Positions 1 through 16,300 of a stretch of DNA of 64,000 nt are shown piece after piece. The position numbers were made by a program, and so were the translations under genes. Under the pieces are notes generated by a model that was not told where the DNA came from, searched no databases, and worked only from the letters and a program-made list of their open reading frames with translations. Source of the stretch: Neocallimastix lanati (nom. inval.) (lineage: Eukaryota > Neocallimastigomycota > Neocallimastigomycetes > Neocallimastigales > Neocallimastigaceae); assembly GCA_016946835.1 (NCBI GenBank), contig JACVTC010000109.1, positions 344,501-408,500 on the forward strand, given 5' to 3'. Each line of letters begins with the position of its first letter. Within the stretch, counting starts at the first letter, position 1.

Positions 1-3286
<3,286 letters not shown>

Positions 3287-4320
3287 TGCTAAATAAATTA
3301 GAATATATATATATATATATATATAAATTAATTAAAAAAAATGAATAAAAATATTAAAAAATATTGTAGGTAAAAGAAAATATCCAGATATTTAAATTTA
3401 TTATATTTTATTTCTATTATTATATATTTAGAATTTAGTATTTTTAATTAAATATATGGAGAAGATAAAATTTTCTATTTATTTTAAAGTTTTTATAATT
3501 ATTTAAAAATTTTATATTTAATAATTTTTAAATAAAAGTTTCGGCTAAAATAAAATTAAGGTAGACATTAAATTTTGAATAATAAGTACTTTTCATAAGT
3601 ATTATATTGTATATATAAAAATATTGAAATTAGCTTTTTTCTTATATATATATATATAAATATAAATTTAATTAACTTTGAAAAATGGGAATAATCTTAT
3701 TTCACATTATTCCAAAATTTAAAATTTAATTATTTAATAAATTAAATAATTGTTATATATATTTTTCTTAATAAATAATAAATAGTAAATAATATTTTAG
3801 ATTTTAGAATTTTTAATTTAAGGAAATGATATATGTATTATTTTTAATATAAATAATTATTAATGAAGTAATTTTTTTTTTTTTTTCCTAAATTCTTTTT
3901 ATTTTTATTAATTATTAATATATTAATAAAAATTTAAATAAATAAAAATTATTTAAAAAAAAAAAATAAATTAAAAATAAAAATTATATATATATAAAAA
4001 AAAAATAATAAAATAATAAAATAAAGTATATATAACTTAATGAAAATATAGTAGCTTGTTTTTTTAAACAAAGAAGAGAATACACATTGGTTATTTTTAT
4101 TTATTATATATACATAAAAAAAGTGCAATAATAATTTAAATAAAATACAAATAATTAAAAATAGTATTTTATGGAAAAAAAAATTTCATGGTAAAAAAAA
4201 AAATAAAGTTTATGTAATTTAATGAAAATATAGTGAAAATTTCTTTTAAAAAAAATTTATAGTTTTAATGATACAAATTGAAATTATTTATATTATAAAA
4301 AAAAAATAAAGTAATAAAAA
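3287..4320. other. AT-rich intergenic stretch
   Basis: No coding frame or recognised element. It contains (AT)n at 3302-3324 and many short A and T runs. It should hold the promoter of the minus-strand gene starting at 3286, but I cannot point to a specific motif. Confidence 0.6.
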
Positions 4321-4329
4321 TATAATATA

Positions 4330-4700
4330 TTTAAATTAGATTATGCATTCTTTATTAAATTCTTCATCCAATTAAGAGAAATAATATCAGGGGATTTTAA
4401 TTTCTATAGGCTTTTTGTAAGAGGAATGACTGTTATTAGTAATTTTTACTTGATAGATATAAAGGACCAGTAAAAGAATTTTTCAATACGATATCTTTTC
4501 AATATTAACTCTTTTGGTTGCGGAAAATCTATTTTTTCATTTTAACTATACCATTCAAAAAAAGGAACTCAAGGAAAGCTATTAATGACTAGTGTAGTAT
4601 TATTGAGGTAATTCATTAAGCTGACTTTGAATGGAACATTAGATTCAGAACTTTTTTATGAGAAAAGTTATTTTGAATTTTAGTTTCCTAAATTTAAATT
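4330..4700 (+). pseudogene. Possible degraded coding relic
   Basis: This stretch is richer in C and G than its surroundings. In broken plus-strand frames it gives protein-like pieces such as FGCGKSIFSF and KKGTQGKLLMTSVVLLR, interrupted by several stops. I do not recognise the family. It could be a decayed retrocopy or a mobile-element fragment. Confidence 0.2.
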
Positions 4701-4954
4701 GTAGTTTATATATAATTAATATTTATCTAAGAAGGAAAAAATAAATAAATTTAATAATTTAATTTAATTTTATTTTTTTTTTAACATTAAAAAAATAGTG
4801 AATTAAAAAGAGAATAAGAAGTAATTTTTTTTATTTTATTTCCAAATAAAACAAAAAAGGGCATTAAAAAAAAAAAAAAAAAAAAAAAACTATTTTAATA
4901 TTAGAAAAGTAGAAAATTCAAGTATTCAATTAAATTAAATGACTGATGATCACC

Positions 4955-5235
4955 TTTATCATAACATAAACAATATTTGAATATGAGGAAATTTTTTATG
5001 TAACTTTTCTACTTCTTCTGATAGTAATAGTGATGTTTAATTTTATCTACACTTTAAAAGTAAAACTAATTAATTCCTAAATTGAATTTAAAAAAGTTCA
5101 CAATTATGATTGAATTAACTTCTGGAGTGAATGAACTTTAATTTATTATAATAAATTTAATTAGTTTCATTTAAAATATTGTGTTTTATAGCAATATCTG
5201 ATCAATATGATTTCATAACACGATAATTTTTTTTT
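4955..5235 (+). repeat. Noncoding dispersed repeat, left copy of an inverted pair
   Basis: About 200-280 bp that match, by eye, the reverse complement of 19695-19980. Shared segments in the same order are around TTCCTAAATTGAATTTAA, GTGAATGAACTTTAATTTAT, AATATCTGA and ATAACA. A shorter relative in the same orientation as the right copy lies near 17160-17310. No open reading frame is present. It could be a piece of a nonautonomous element or a LINE-flanking unit. Confidence 0.5.
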
Positions 5236-5238
5236 TCT

Positions 5239-5280
<42 letters not shown>

Positions 5281-5639
5281 TTACTTTTTTTATAATGAGT
5301 ATTAGATTCTTTTGTTATGAATATTTAGACATAATAAGAATATATATTTATAGTGAAATCTTTGATAAAGCAATTAGATTTTGACTATTTTATAGAATTA
5401 TTTAGTTTGTAAAGTCTTATAGAAAATAGCATTAGAAGAAATATGAACATCTCAAGAAAATATATTAAAAATTATATTAGAATTTCTTATAATATAACTA
5501 ATATAACATTACAAGAAAATACATACCGCCTTTTTTTTTTTTATACTAAATGATTTTTTTATAGACCAGGAATAAATGTTATATAATAATATTTATTAAA
5601 AAAAAAAAAAAAAAAAAAAACATGGAAATAAACTAGATG

Positions 5640-6990
5640 AAATTTTTACATTAATAATATTAAAAAACTACGATATGAGTTTCGAGGACGAAATTTCCAT
5701 TCATCAATGATAACTCCATGTCCATGTAGATAAAAATTATCATTCGAATCTGTATCAGAATTTCTTCTTTGCCTAATCATTTCAGTCTGGACCCTCTTGA
5801 CAACGAAAGGTCTAATGGTATACAAATTAATAATAGTGTAAAAATTACTAATCACAATACTCACAGTATTAGTAAGGAATTCTGCAAAGCCTCACAGAAT
5901 ATAAAATCCGGAAAGAAGACTCTCATGAAGATGACTGAAAGATATTATTAATAAAACGCCTTCTTTCCCCTGAGCCGATTTTTAAGATTTCATGTACTCC
6001 ATTTCCACCTAGAAGGAGAGAAAGTACATAAAAATTAATATTATCATCAAAATCTTCATCTGTATTGTTAGGAATGTTCAATGATTTCTCATAAACAATC
6101 GAAAAAAATAATAATAATAATAATAATAAATATTTCATCAATAGATTGAATGAATTATTTTTCTAAATTCTTCAAATTATGGATATGAAAGTATCCTGTG
6201 TGTAAAACAAGATATGCTTTTATTTATACAATAATAAGGGCAATATGCTGGGCAATTTTCTGATACCAGTTCACTTTTTTACATAAGATTTCACATCAAA
6301 TTTAAATCCTTATTTAATTCGTTCGTTCCAAAAAATTCCATGAGAAAATTATGAATATTTTAGTGAGAGACGTTGAATAAATTTTTTAAAACCAAATTGA
6401 AACTTCTTGTTTTAAATTGATCTAATCATATGAGTACTTGTATAATGAACATTTTCCCAGTAAAAATTTCGTATTTCTCCAGAAAATTTATTATTTTGTT
6501 TAGGTATTGTTATTCTAAATGCATTAGAAGTCTTATTTTTAAACCCAAAACTCTAAAACAAATCTCGATTAAAAGCAGTTTGAGATTATTCAGTGTTCTT
6601 TTTATTTGATCTTAGTAAAGATATGCATAGTATAAGAAGTAAACTAAAGACAAAGGAAAATAAAATACGAGTTTTTTCATATAATTTATTAAATTTATTT
6701 TTACTGTACATCTTAGCAATAATACGCTCTAAATCTAATGATTCATTGAAAGGTATTCCAAAATATATAAATTGAATAGTGTTTAGTAGATGGTTCGTGC
6801 CATATTAAAATAAAGGATTTTCATAACATCTTGATAATATAAAGTTCTTTGGCTTAACAACAAGTGTAGTTCATTTACTAATTCCAAAGGTTATTTCATT
6901 TTTGATACCCCAGTCATGAGCTTTATTTAAGAAGTCTTTAATATTTTTTTTTATATAGGCACAATTATTATGAACTTTAATCTTTTTATT
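5640..6990 (-). pseudogene. LINE (non-LTR) ORF2 3' fragment, copy C
   Basis: Minus-strand pieces match the C-terminal part of the better preserved LINE copy at 13.3-17.1 kb. Near 6900-6970 the end of the palm region reads KAHDWGIKNEITFGIS. At 5923-6141 the element's C-terminal region reads YVLSLLLGGNGVHEILKIGS, equivalent to YIYLFLLGGTLVLNELHFDS. At 5646-5864 the last part of the protein follows. Frames are broken by stops and shifts. The fragment begins abruptly near 6990 next to A-rich DNA, so most of the endonuclease and N-terminal RT is missing. The copy is clearly dead and more diverged than the 13-17 kb copy. Confidence 0.7.
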
Positions 6991-7189
6991 TATTTATTCA
7001 TTTATTAATTATATGAATATTTTTTTTTAATAAAAGAAAAAAAAAAAAGCAGAATTAATAAAAAAAATAAATACTATTTGTCCAATTAGATCATAATAAT
7101 ATTTAAAATAGTAACATGAAATAAAAAGAAATATTCAAAATGAAGTGTAAATAAATACAGAAAAAAGTTTATAGGCAACGAAACTCACT

Positions 7190-7700
7190 TCCAGATCAGA
7201 ATTCAAGAATGGTGTTTTTGAATAATCACTACAAATGATTTGGTTCTTAAACAAAACGTTCCATTCCTTTTTATAATTTAAATTAATAACCTCTGCATCT
7301 CTTCCACCAAAAAAGAATTTATATAATCTATACTACGTCACGTATACATTTACACACTCATTATTCAGAAAATTACTTTAATTAACACGATTTCCACCAA
7401 TTGAACTATTTACGACATTATTAGCAACGATACTATTATTTTCACTATCACTAATATTAGTATTTTTATTTTCTCTATCACTAAAACTTCTATTATTAAC
7501 AATATTATTTTTATTGCTATTGATATTAATAATATATACTTCGTTATTACTATCAGAATCGATACTTGAATCTGCATTATTCATATCTGTGATAACAGTA
7601 TTTATATTTTTATTTGAAATTGAACAATATTTGGAAATTATGAAAAAACTTTTCATAAAGAATTTCAATATCCTTAAAATTTTTCATTCAAAAAGATAGA
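7190..7700 (-). pseudogene. LINE ORF1-like 3' block, copy 1
   Basis: This block closely matches 17520-18060. The shared minus-strand peptide is KEWNVLFKNQIIS, preceded by an Asn/Ser-rich stretch (NKNTNISDSENNS). In the other copy the block sits directly downstream of an RNA-binding-like ORF1 segment, so I read it as the C-terminal part of the ORF1 protein of this LINE family. Frames are interrupted here. The function is inferred from position only. Confidence 0.5.
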
Positions 7701-7779
7701 ATTTAGAAAACCAATCTTTCAATTGAGGATTACTTTTTTTTTTCTATAACAAAATAACACAGTTCTAGACAGTCTTCTT

Positions 7780-9450
7780 AAATCATTTTGGTAGCTTTGG
7801 CAACACGAGCATCGAATTTATATCGGAAACCAAAACTAAATCCAGGATACTTAAAGTTGAATTTTAGGTATTCTCTTGTTTTTTCAAATTTATTTTTCTT
7901 ATAAGCCTAAGCCTTTAATAATTTTCCAGCCATATCTCTATCCTAGTAAAAGTTAACAATTGCTCTTTTTTTTTAATGATGGAAATTTATCTAATTTGAA
8001 GACTAAAATTTTGATTTCTTTATCCCATGCATCTCATCTACAATGTGATATATCTCTAAGTAAATCAGAGATAATACATTTTGAGTTTTTCCATTTTTTT
8101 TGAAATACCTTACTTGAGCAATTGCACATTTTTCCGAAAGAGAAGGAATGTTAAGTTCTTTAGAAACACAATGAAAGGATATAAAACTATTTCCATTAGA
8201 AAATCCTTCAATCCAGTATAATCCTAAATTAATTAATATCTGTGTACTTCTCATTCTTTCTTTGTTTGATCCAAGTAGAGGTGTATAATACCAAAGTTGT
8301 CCTATTACTATAGCAAAAAATTCATTCGTTTGTAAGGGATAGGAATATGAAGATTCTTAAGAAATTCTTTTATGGAATTAAGTGCTTTTCTAACTTTATT
8401 ATTTATTCTCTGTACGATCGGTTTCAATTCTAAATCATTTGAAAACTATACACCTAAGTAGTTATAACAATTTGTTTTAGGTAACTCTTGACTTGAAAGA
8501 TAAAAGGTAGGGTTACTGTTAACAAGAAATCTTGAAACTTCCCCTCGTACTACTGAACTGGTACATTTATTGATACTAAATTTCATTTCATTATTTCTAG
8601 ACTATTTACTGGCAAATTTTAACATTTTCTTAAGTTTAGATCTTGTTGAATCAAATAACACAATGTCATCTGCAAAGAGACCTCCATAACAACGTTTATC
8701 ACCAATAGAGATTCCATATTTATCACAATTATTAAAAATATAATTAATGAACAAGTTAAATAAAATTGGTGAGAGAACAATCTTGAAGAACACCTTTCTT
8801 AATACTAAATGATTCCGATAGTTGTCCATCAATTATAAATAAATATTTTATATAAAACAAAAAAAGTTAAATAGATATATAATATAAAAATTCGATTTTT
8901 AACTCCTAAATAAAATATATTTAATTATTATATGTAAATTATTATATATATTATACTTAATCATATTAATGTATATATTTTTATATTTTTTTTTTTATTT
9001 ATTATTTTATGTTTATATTTTTTACTTATTATATTATGTTCATAAATTATAACTCTTTTTTCAAGAAATTTTTAAAAAATTCAATAATAATTAATTTAAT
9101 TATATATACTCATATTATTTGATATATATATAATTATATAATACTAGTAATAAATAATACTAGGACAACTAATAAAAAAAGTTAAGAAATAAAAATAAAA
9201 TAATATATTTTAAATTATTAACTTTTTAAAATAAATTTTTATATTTATATATAGGATACTATGATTATAGTTAATAATAAATAATAATAAATAAATAATA
9301 ATAAATAAATAATAAATAAATAAATAAATAAATAATAAGTAATAAATAATAAATAATAAATAAATAAATAAATAAATAATAAGTAATAAATAATAAATTA
9401 TAAATAAATAAATAATAATTTATAAATAATAATAAATAATAATATTAAAA

Positions 9451-9482
<32 letters not shown>

Positions 9483-11545
9483 AAATAAATAAATAAATAA
9501 TAAATAAATAAATAATAAATAAATAAATAATAAATAAATAAATAAATAAATAAATAGATATAATCATAATAAATAAATAAATAAATAAATAAATAAATAG
9601 ATATAATCATAATAAATAAATAAATAAATAATATTATAATAAATAAATAATTTTATTTATTATAATATAATAATATTACAGAAGCCTTAGTAGATAAATA
9701 TAAGTTTTCAATAAAATTATAGCAGTTACCTCTAATACCTAAGTGATAAATTTTCATTATATATGGGAACAGAATCATACGGTTTTTTTAAGGTCCAAAA
9801 CAAGGTAAGTATCCTTATTTTCAAATTTTCTTCTCTGATATATAATTATTAATGAAGTGTAAAGACTTATACATTCTTCACGGTTACGAAATCCATATAG
9901 TGCTCAGATCTAATAAATCCTTTATCAATTCTATATTATGGAGATTCTATTAGCTATGATTTTTGCAAAAACTTTTAATCCATTAACGATAAGAGGGATG
10001 CCATGATAGTTATTACAAAATGAAGAATTTCTCTTTTTATGGACAGAAACTATCGATGAGTTATTCCATGATTTTGGAAAATCACCATTCCAAATACGAT
10101 TGATTAAGGCATTGAGATATTTAAAACCAGATGAAATATTAAAATTATTTTCATTAGATACTTCTGAATCATCTTTACAAGAAATCGAAGCTTTGAAGAA
10201 TTCCATTAGAATCCCATCAGGACCACGAGCTTTAAAGTTAGAGGTACATGAGATTGCCTCGCTAATTTCTTCATCGCTAATATCTTGGTTAATTTCCCAT
10301 TTTTGTTGTCTTGGACTTCCCAAATTCCTAAGTACGTTAGAACCTTCCCAAAAATCTTTAGAAAGACTTTGACCTGTAGAATCCGACCCTAAGAATTTAT
10401 AATGAGAATGGTAATCTTATAATTTTTCACCTGTATAAAAAAACAAATTCATTGTCAATGCTTTTAATAGGATGAGAGACCGTGAAAGATTGATTATTAA
10501 TTTTTGTATTCATTTTTACCAATTTCCATGCTTTCCTATAATCATTTTTAAGAGCTAACGAACATCCAATTTTAATCCAATATAAATATTCTTTTTTCCT
10601 AAAATTGTTATATTTTTTATGAATTGATTCACATAGTCTATTATACGAGTCAACAATTTTAGCAAATTTATTGGAATCACTTGCAGATTTATAGTCCTTA
10701 ATTTGTTTATACTTAATATGCTTTACTTTTTGAAGACAATAAATTTGCGGGCCATTCTAAACATCGCATTTCTGATTTCTGTTGCCATATAATCGATAAA
10801 TCCTTAGCAATGTAATAAGTTTTGTTAACGAACTTTTTAACTATACAATCTACTGAAAGTTCAACATTTCCTGACTATTCACTATGAATCTCAAATTTAT
10901 TTTAATTACAAATTTCTTTCTTAATTTCAAGACATTTATACCTATCCCATCTAACAAATTTTTTTTTGTAACAAAAATGATTCATCTGTGGTAGTTTTTT
11001 TACAATAAACTACGAGTGGCTTGTGATGAGATACAGAAGGATTATCAACATAGTAAGCCCTTGATATTTTATTCAACATACTAGAGTTCACTAATTCATA
11101 ATCAATATCTGATGAATATCTACCTCTAGTCCATGAAATAGATGAACCATTAATCGGAAGAATAAACCATTTACCAAGGTTACTGTCCGTTAATTTATCT
11201 TGTAAAAATCAGAGGTACTCATGTTAAAGTCTCCAAAGAAGAATAGATGGATGATTAGTATGAAGCCATGTGAAAACTTCATAGAATGCACATCGGACAT
11301 GTAATGAGTGGGAATATAGACATTACCTACAGAACACTTAGAGTTGATTCCATAGACTATATATTGTTAAAGAAACGAGATGAGTATAGGAATTATCTTC
11401 AAGTATTGCATGACATGAGACATGATACCCAAGATATAAACCAATGCGACTTGGCATATTTGGATCCATTTTTTTTTTTGGAAATATTTGAAATTGGGAA
11501 GTGTTTCTTTACATGGATATCTATCATCCTTGGTACCATTACCTG
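7780..11545 (-). pseudogene. APE-type LINE ORF2 (endonuclease + reverse transcriptase), copy D, degraded
   Basis: Reading 5' to 3' on the minus strand: an AP-endonuclease-like domain at about 11545-11170 (IGLYLGYHVSCHA, GDFNMS at 11220-11234); the RT entry region at 10323-9931 (KARGPDGILMEFFK, then PKSWNNSSIVSVHKKR, NNYHGIPLI); the palm continuing to about 9690; RT motifs at 8832-8602 including FADDIVLF (near 8664-8675, the YxDD-type catalytic box); and the C-terminal region down to about 7780 (FKYPGFSFGFRYKFDA). Many stops and frameshifts show it is inactive. A microsatellite-rich insertion at 8840-9690 splits the RT. The 3' end is missing: no poly(A)-linked UTR like that of the 13.3 kb copy is seen. 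Confidence 0.75.
8840..9690. repeat. AT-rich (TAAA)n expansion interrupting LINE copy D
   Basis: About 850 bp of almost pure A/T, with dense TAAA/TAA repeats from 9268 to 9650, lie between two parts of the RT domain that are contiguous in the 13-17 kb copy. The poly-Tyr/Ile/Leu reading frame here is a repeat artefact. Confidence 0.8.
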
Positions 11546-12835
11546 TTTCCCGAAAATATAGGAATAGTAGTTTAAAATCGTGTTGAAGTACTATCATTTT
11601 TCACAAAATTCCATCCATTTGTATTTCAACTAATACAAAAAGAAATCTTTTCTGTGTTAGAATGTGAAATTGGATTTTGAGAATTAAGGTTAAGAATATT
11701 GAGAGAATTGAGTACATGATTGGCATTTATAATATTTACTAAATTAGTTGAACTGAAATTTTCTGAGTTTGTAATATTGGATGTGTTATTAGATATTAAA
11801 TTTGGTTTTAAATGATGAAAAAAAAACCTTATGATTCCATTTGGAACATTTAAAATATAAAATTTTAACATTTGTTATTGCTTTTTCAAATATTTTTTCA
11901 AATTTTTGGTGGTTGAAATTTGGAGTGTATACTTTTATCTTGAAGAAACTATCATTGAATTTAGTATTTTTTTTCACTAACAAAATATTATCCTTAAATT
12001 TTTTATATTTAGAATGAATAAATTCCTTTATTTTAGCATTGGTCCATGAGTGTATACCATGGATAAAAATCAACCTTGTGTTATCAATAGATGTTCAATA
12101 GCAACGAGAACCCCGGAAAAATATCTTTTCCATAATGAACTATAAATTATAAATTGATAAAAAATTGAAACTAATATTATATACTAAAATACTAAAAAAT
12201 AAGAAATATAAATATAATATAAAAAATATATAAAATATAGAAATAATATAAAATATAAATATAGAAAAAACTAAAAAAACTAAGATAATATGAAGTAATT
12301 TCTTTATTCAATATTGATAATTATTTAAGTAATTAAAACACTTGTATATTTTGTTATTATGAATAATTTCTCTCTCTTTTTTTTTTTTTTTTATTTTTGA
12401 GTTTTTAGTTTTCTAATCGATTAAAAAGTACGGTGTATGTAATAATTTTCTGTAAAATAATCATATATAAATTAAAATGAGGAGGTAAATAAAATGTTAG
12501 TAGTGAAAGACTATAAAAAGATTCCTATCTGTTAAATAAAGTCTTAAACACAAGATTTGGAGTGAATCGATCTCCTGCATTTCCATTTTACAATAGCTAC
12601 ATGAATTTATATAATACTATAGAAAAACACATATACAAAATAATGTTAAAATAAAAAGTATAATAGATTCATTACAATGATAATATGAAGAAACTACATG
12701 ATATTATTAATTATAAAACTCCAATGTTACAACATATCCAATTTAAAACAATATAAAACATCAAGTTCACTTCTATAGTCTTCAAATTTTTTTAATTTTT
12801 CTTTCTTTGTACTTGAAGCCACTTTAGAAAGGATA
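11545..12835 (-). pseudogene. LINE ORF1-like block (RNA-binding-like region), copy 1
   Basis: The block is paralogous to 18125-19305 over most of its length. Minus-strand reading starts with ATG near 12823 (MASSTKKEKLKKFEDYRSEL), where the other copy reads MASSTNRENLEYRKTIESEL. After a decayed middle, both copies give a segment IHGIHSWTNAKIKEFIHSKY followed by NDSFFKIKVYTPNF, which looks like the RRM-like or basic region of LINE ORF1 proteins. An Asn/Ser-rich tail follows. The block sits directly upstream of the copy D endonuclease, as expected for a two-ORF LINE. Internal stops make it non-functional. Confidence 0.5.
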
Positions 12836-13332
12836 ACCATTAATATTAATACCAAAGATTATATCATTTTTGAAACCCCAATCATGAGCTTTATGTAAGA
12901 GGTTTTTAAGAGAGGATTTTACAGGGGCCAACATAACAATATTGTCAGCAAATAGGCTACCCCAACACTTTTTCCTTTCATTAATTACACCATATCTCTT
13001 ACATTTATCAAATATGATATTTATAAATATATTAAATATAATAAGTGATAAAGGACATTCTTGAAAAACACCATAATATATTGGAAAATTTTTTTGAAAG
13101 TTTACCATTAAAGTTTACGCGAGCTTTCGAAGTAAAGTAAAAATTAGTAATGAATGGAAGGTATTTATCGTGAATATCAATATTATTAACTTTTGTAACT
13201 ATATTATAAATTGGAATATTAAGTTTTTTTGAGATTTAAGATAAAGAAAAATCAGAAAGGTAAATTAATTATTTAATTTTCTTCTTTGGCAAATTTCAGG
13301 AATAGTGACAAATAAACTGATTCATTCTTCCT

Positions 13333-13334
<2 letters not shown>
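12836..13334 (-). pseudogene. LINE reverse-transcriptase fragment, copy E
   Basis: Minus-strand frame 12824-13108 carries the RT block IYYGVFQECPLSLIIFNIFI, then CWGSLFADNIVML, then KAHDWGFKNDIIFGI. Near 13270-13325 the more upstream ESVYLSLFLKFAKEEN matches ECISLFISVREICQRRKF of the next copy. It ends exactly at the poly(T) that marks the 3' end of copy F, so copy F appears to have landed in it. I did not find the rest of copy E on the far side of copy F. Confidence 0.65.
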
Positions 13335-13366
<32 letters not shown>

Positions 13367-16300
13367 CAGGGAAGAGAATACACTTCCAAAACTTTATTAA
13401 TTTTATTTTTAAAAAATACATGTAGGTGAAAAGTACATTTGAAATTAAAAATAAAAAATTTAAAAAATAAAAAAATAAAAAAATAAAAAAGCTCGAAAAT
13501 ACTATGTATTTCGTCAAGTTGTACTATGCGGGAATTTTTTCCCTTGCTAACAAATAAAAAAGAAATAAAACCTAGAAGTAACATTTTAAAATAGATAGTG
13601 TGGTGTCCACTAAACTCTCCCCGGATTCATCATTTATTGAACTACTAGGGAGAGATTCACCCTTCGTAGAAATAGTGTATTATCATTATGCCTTATCAGT
13701 ACGACGTCGACGCTCTTGGATAAGTTTGGTATTTTACAATACCAATCAAATAATAGCTCAAACGAACTACTTATGATAGGTATTGCACTTGTTAAGAATT
13801 CCGCCAAGCCCACAATTTTTGGAACAGGTGACTCAGATGAACCTTTGAAAAGTAGTTCATTTAATTGTCTCTGTTCCCCACTATCGAAATGTAGCTCATT
13901 TAAAACTAAAGTCCCACCAAGAAGAAACAAGTATATATAATGATTGATATAATCTTCAAAATTAGAAATAGAGTCATAGGAAGAAAGAGGATTAAACGCT
14001 CTAATCTTCCTAAGGAATAAAACATAAAGATCATCGATGAAATTTAAAGAATTCCATCTAAAAGATGCAAGAGCATCGCATTTAAAAATCCAATGTTCGA
14101 AAGATTGTTTACCTTTGCCACAACAGGGGCAAGACTTGGGACAATCTTCTGAAACTCTACCCATTCTAATAGCAATAGTAGTATTGTATTTATAACCAAA
14201 GCGTAAACGTATAATCCACGAAAACCCTAAGTTGAATTGGGGATATTTTAAGCTAAGCATAATTATAGCTTTATTGTTTGAGAACTTGCTAAGATCGTAA
14301 TTTTGACCTTTAATACCTTGAAATTTGGCAACTAATTTCCAGTAACGTTCTAAAATATCATCATATTTTTCACATTTATATTTTTTGATTTTTTTATACA
14401 GTGTTCTAGATTCTTTAGTCCAGGAATAATAAGGCATTTTGGGAATAGATTTAATAAGATCCTTTATAATACAGTTTGATTTACTCCATTTTGCAAATGA
14501 TTTAATCTGTAAGGCTGCGCAAACACCAGCAATAGGAGGAATGCTTAGATCTCGAGATAAAGCATAAGTGCTCATAGTAGAATTATATCTAATATAGTCA
14601 TTGTTTTCTGAACTTGTTTTACCATTTTTAGAGAAGGAGGCGATACACCAAAATAGACCAGTATTAATTAATGTTTGAATTCTGGCCGTTCTAGATTAAT
14701 TGAACCAAGTAAAGGAGAATAATAAATTACTTTACTAATAACAAAGGATTGAAGAACTTTTTTCTTGTATGCATGTGAGATATAATGTGTTCTAGTAAGA
14801 GATCATCAGAAAAAGGAATACCAAGATAAATATAACTAGAAACTTTAGGAATAGCATTCATTCCTAAATAGAAGGTTGGATCACTATAGTTTGGAGGAGA
14901 TTGGAAGTTCATTGGTTTTATAACCATAGTTGCCCTTTTTCAATACCAAAAGTCATTTCATTTAAATTAGCTCATTTATGTACCTTTTTTAATAATTTTT
15001 CTAAATTTTTTGCACTTGGAGTTATGAGAACAACATTATCAGCAAAGAGTCCACCATAACACTTTTTTCTTCCAATATTAACACCATACCTTTCACAGTC
15101 ATTTAATATATCATTGATGGAATAAATTGAATAAGATCGGATATAATGGACAACCTTGACGAACACCTCTTTTAATAGGAAATTCATTTGATAACATTGA
15201 AGCAAATCGAGCACGTGCTTTAGATGAAGTATATAAATTACATAGAAAATTAAAAACATTTACCATGTACTCCATAATGATATAATTTAGTAAGAATGTT
15301 AAAAATAGGAACTGAATCATAAGCTTTTTTAAGATCTAAAAAGGTTAAATATGTGAATTTTCCTTGAAATTTTCTTCTTTGGCAAATTTCTCTAACGGAA
15401 ATGAATAAACTAATGCATTCTTCACGATTGCGAAAACCAAATTGTTCAGGTCTAATGAAATTGTGTGAGAGTGCGTAAGTAGATATTCTATCTGTTATAA
15501 TTTTTGAAATGATTTTCAGTCCAACATTAATGAGAGAAATACCTTGATAATTATTACAATCTGATAGGTCACCTTTCTTAGGGATTGATACAATAGAAGC
15601 TGAGTTCCATTTTTTAGGAAAAGACCCATTCCATATTTTATTAAAAATCAATTTAAGTCACTTTCCAGCGGCAGGATGTGTTTCTAGTAATTCTTCATTG
15701 CAAAACAGAGCTTTGTAGAATTCAATCGGGATACCATCGGGGCCGGGTGCTTTGCTGTTTTTCATAGATGAAATAGTTTTTTTAATATCGTCAATTGTAA
15801 TAGGATCGTTGATATTCCAGGTAGAGGATCTAAGACTAATATTCCTTAAAGCATGGATCCAGAGGTTACGATTAAGGCTGTGACCCGAGGGATCAGAAGC
15901 TAGATCTTTATATTATTCAGCCCATCTATCTAATTGTTTATTAGGAGAGATAATATCTTGACCAAATTTAGATTTTATGCAAGTAGGGGAGGTAGATGAA
16001 TACGATGGTTTAGCCATTTTTTTTAAACATCTCCAACCATTTTTGAAATCTTTATTCAAAAAATAATTACCAATTATTACGATATTAGCCTTAAATCTAG
16101 CATAACGAAATTTGCGCTTTGTTTTCTTGATTAATTTGCAAAGTTTTTCATATTTATTAAATTGTTCAAGGTAATTATCAACATTTTCACAATTAAAGTA
16201 AGGCTTAATATTTCGAAATGCAATATGTTTTTCATGAGACAGTTTTTTAATGTAATAAGGACAATGAAAAGAAGAGCCCATTTAAATTTGTTGGAATAAA

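Noticed and set aside
9398-9610. Ile/Leu/Tyr-rich minus-strand ORF
   Set aside because: Translation of (TAAA)n repeats.
10100-10372. Plus-strand ORF opposite LINE copy D
   Set aside because: Antisense to the RT entry region; no independent coding signs.
11286-11561. Plus-strand ORF opposite the copy D endonuclease
   Set aside because: Antisense shadow of the endonuclease relic.
13716-13940. Plus-strand ORF opposite LINE copy F
   Set aside because: Antisense shadow of the LINE ORF2 tail; the identical shadow exists opposite copy G (33489-33839).
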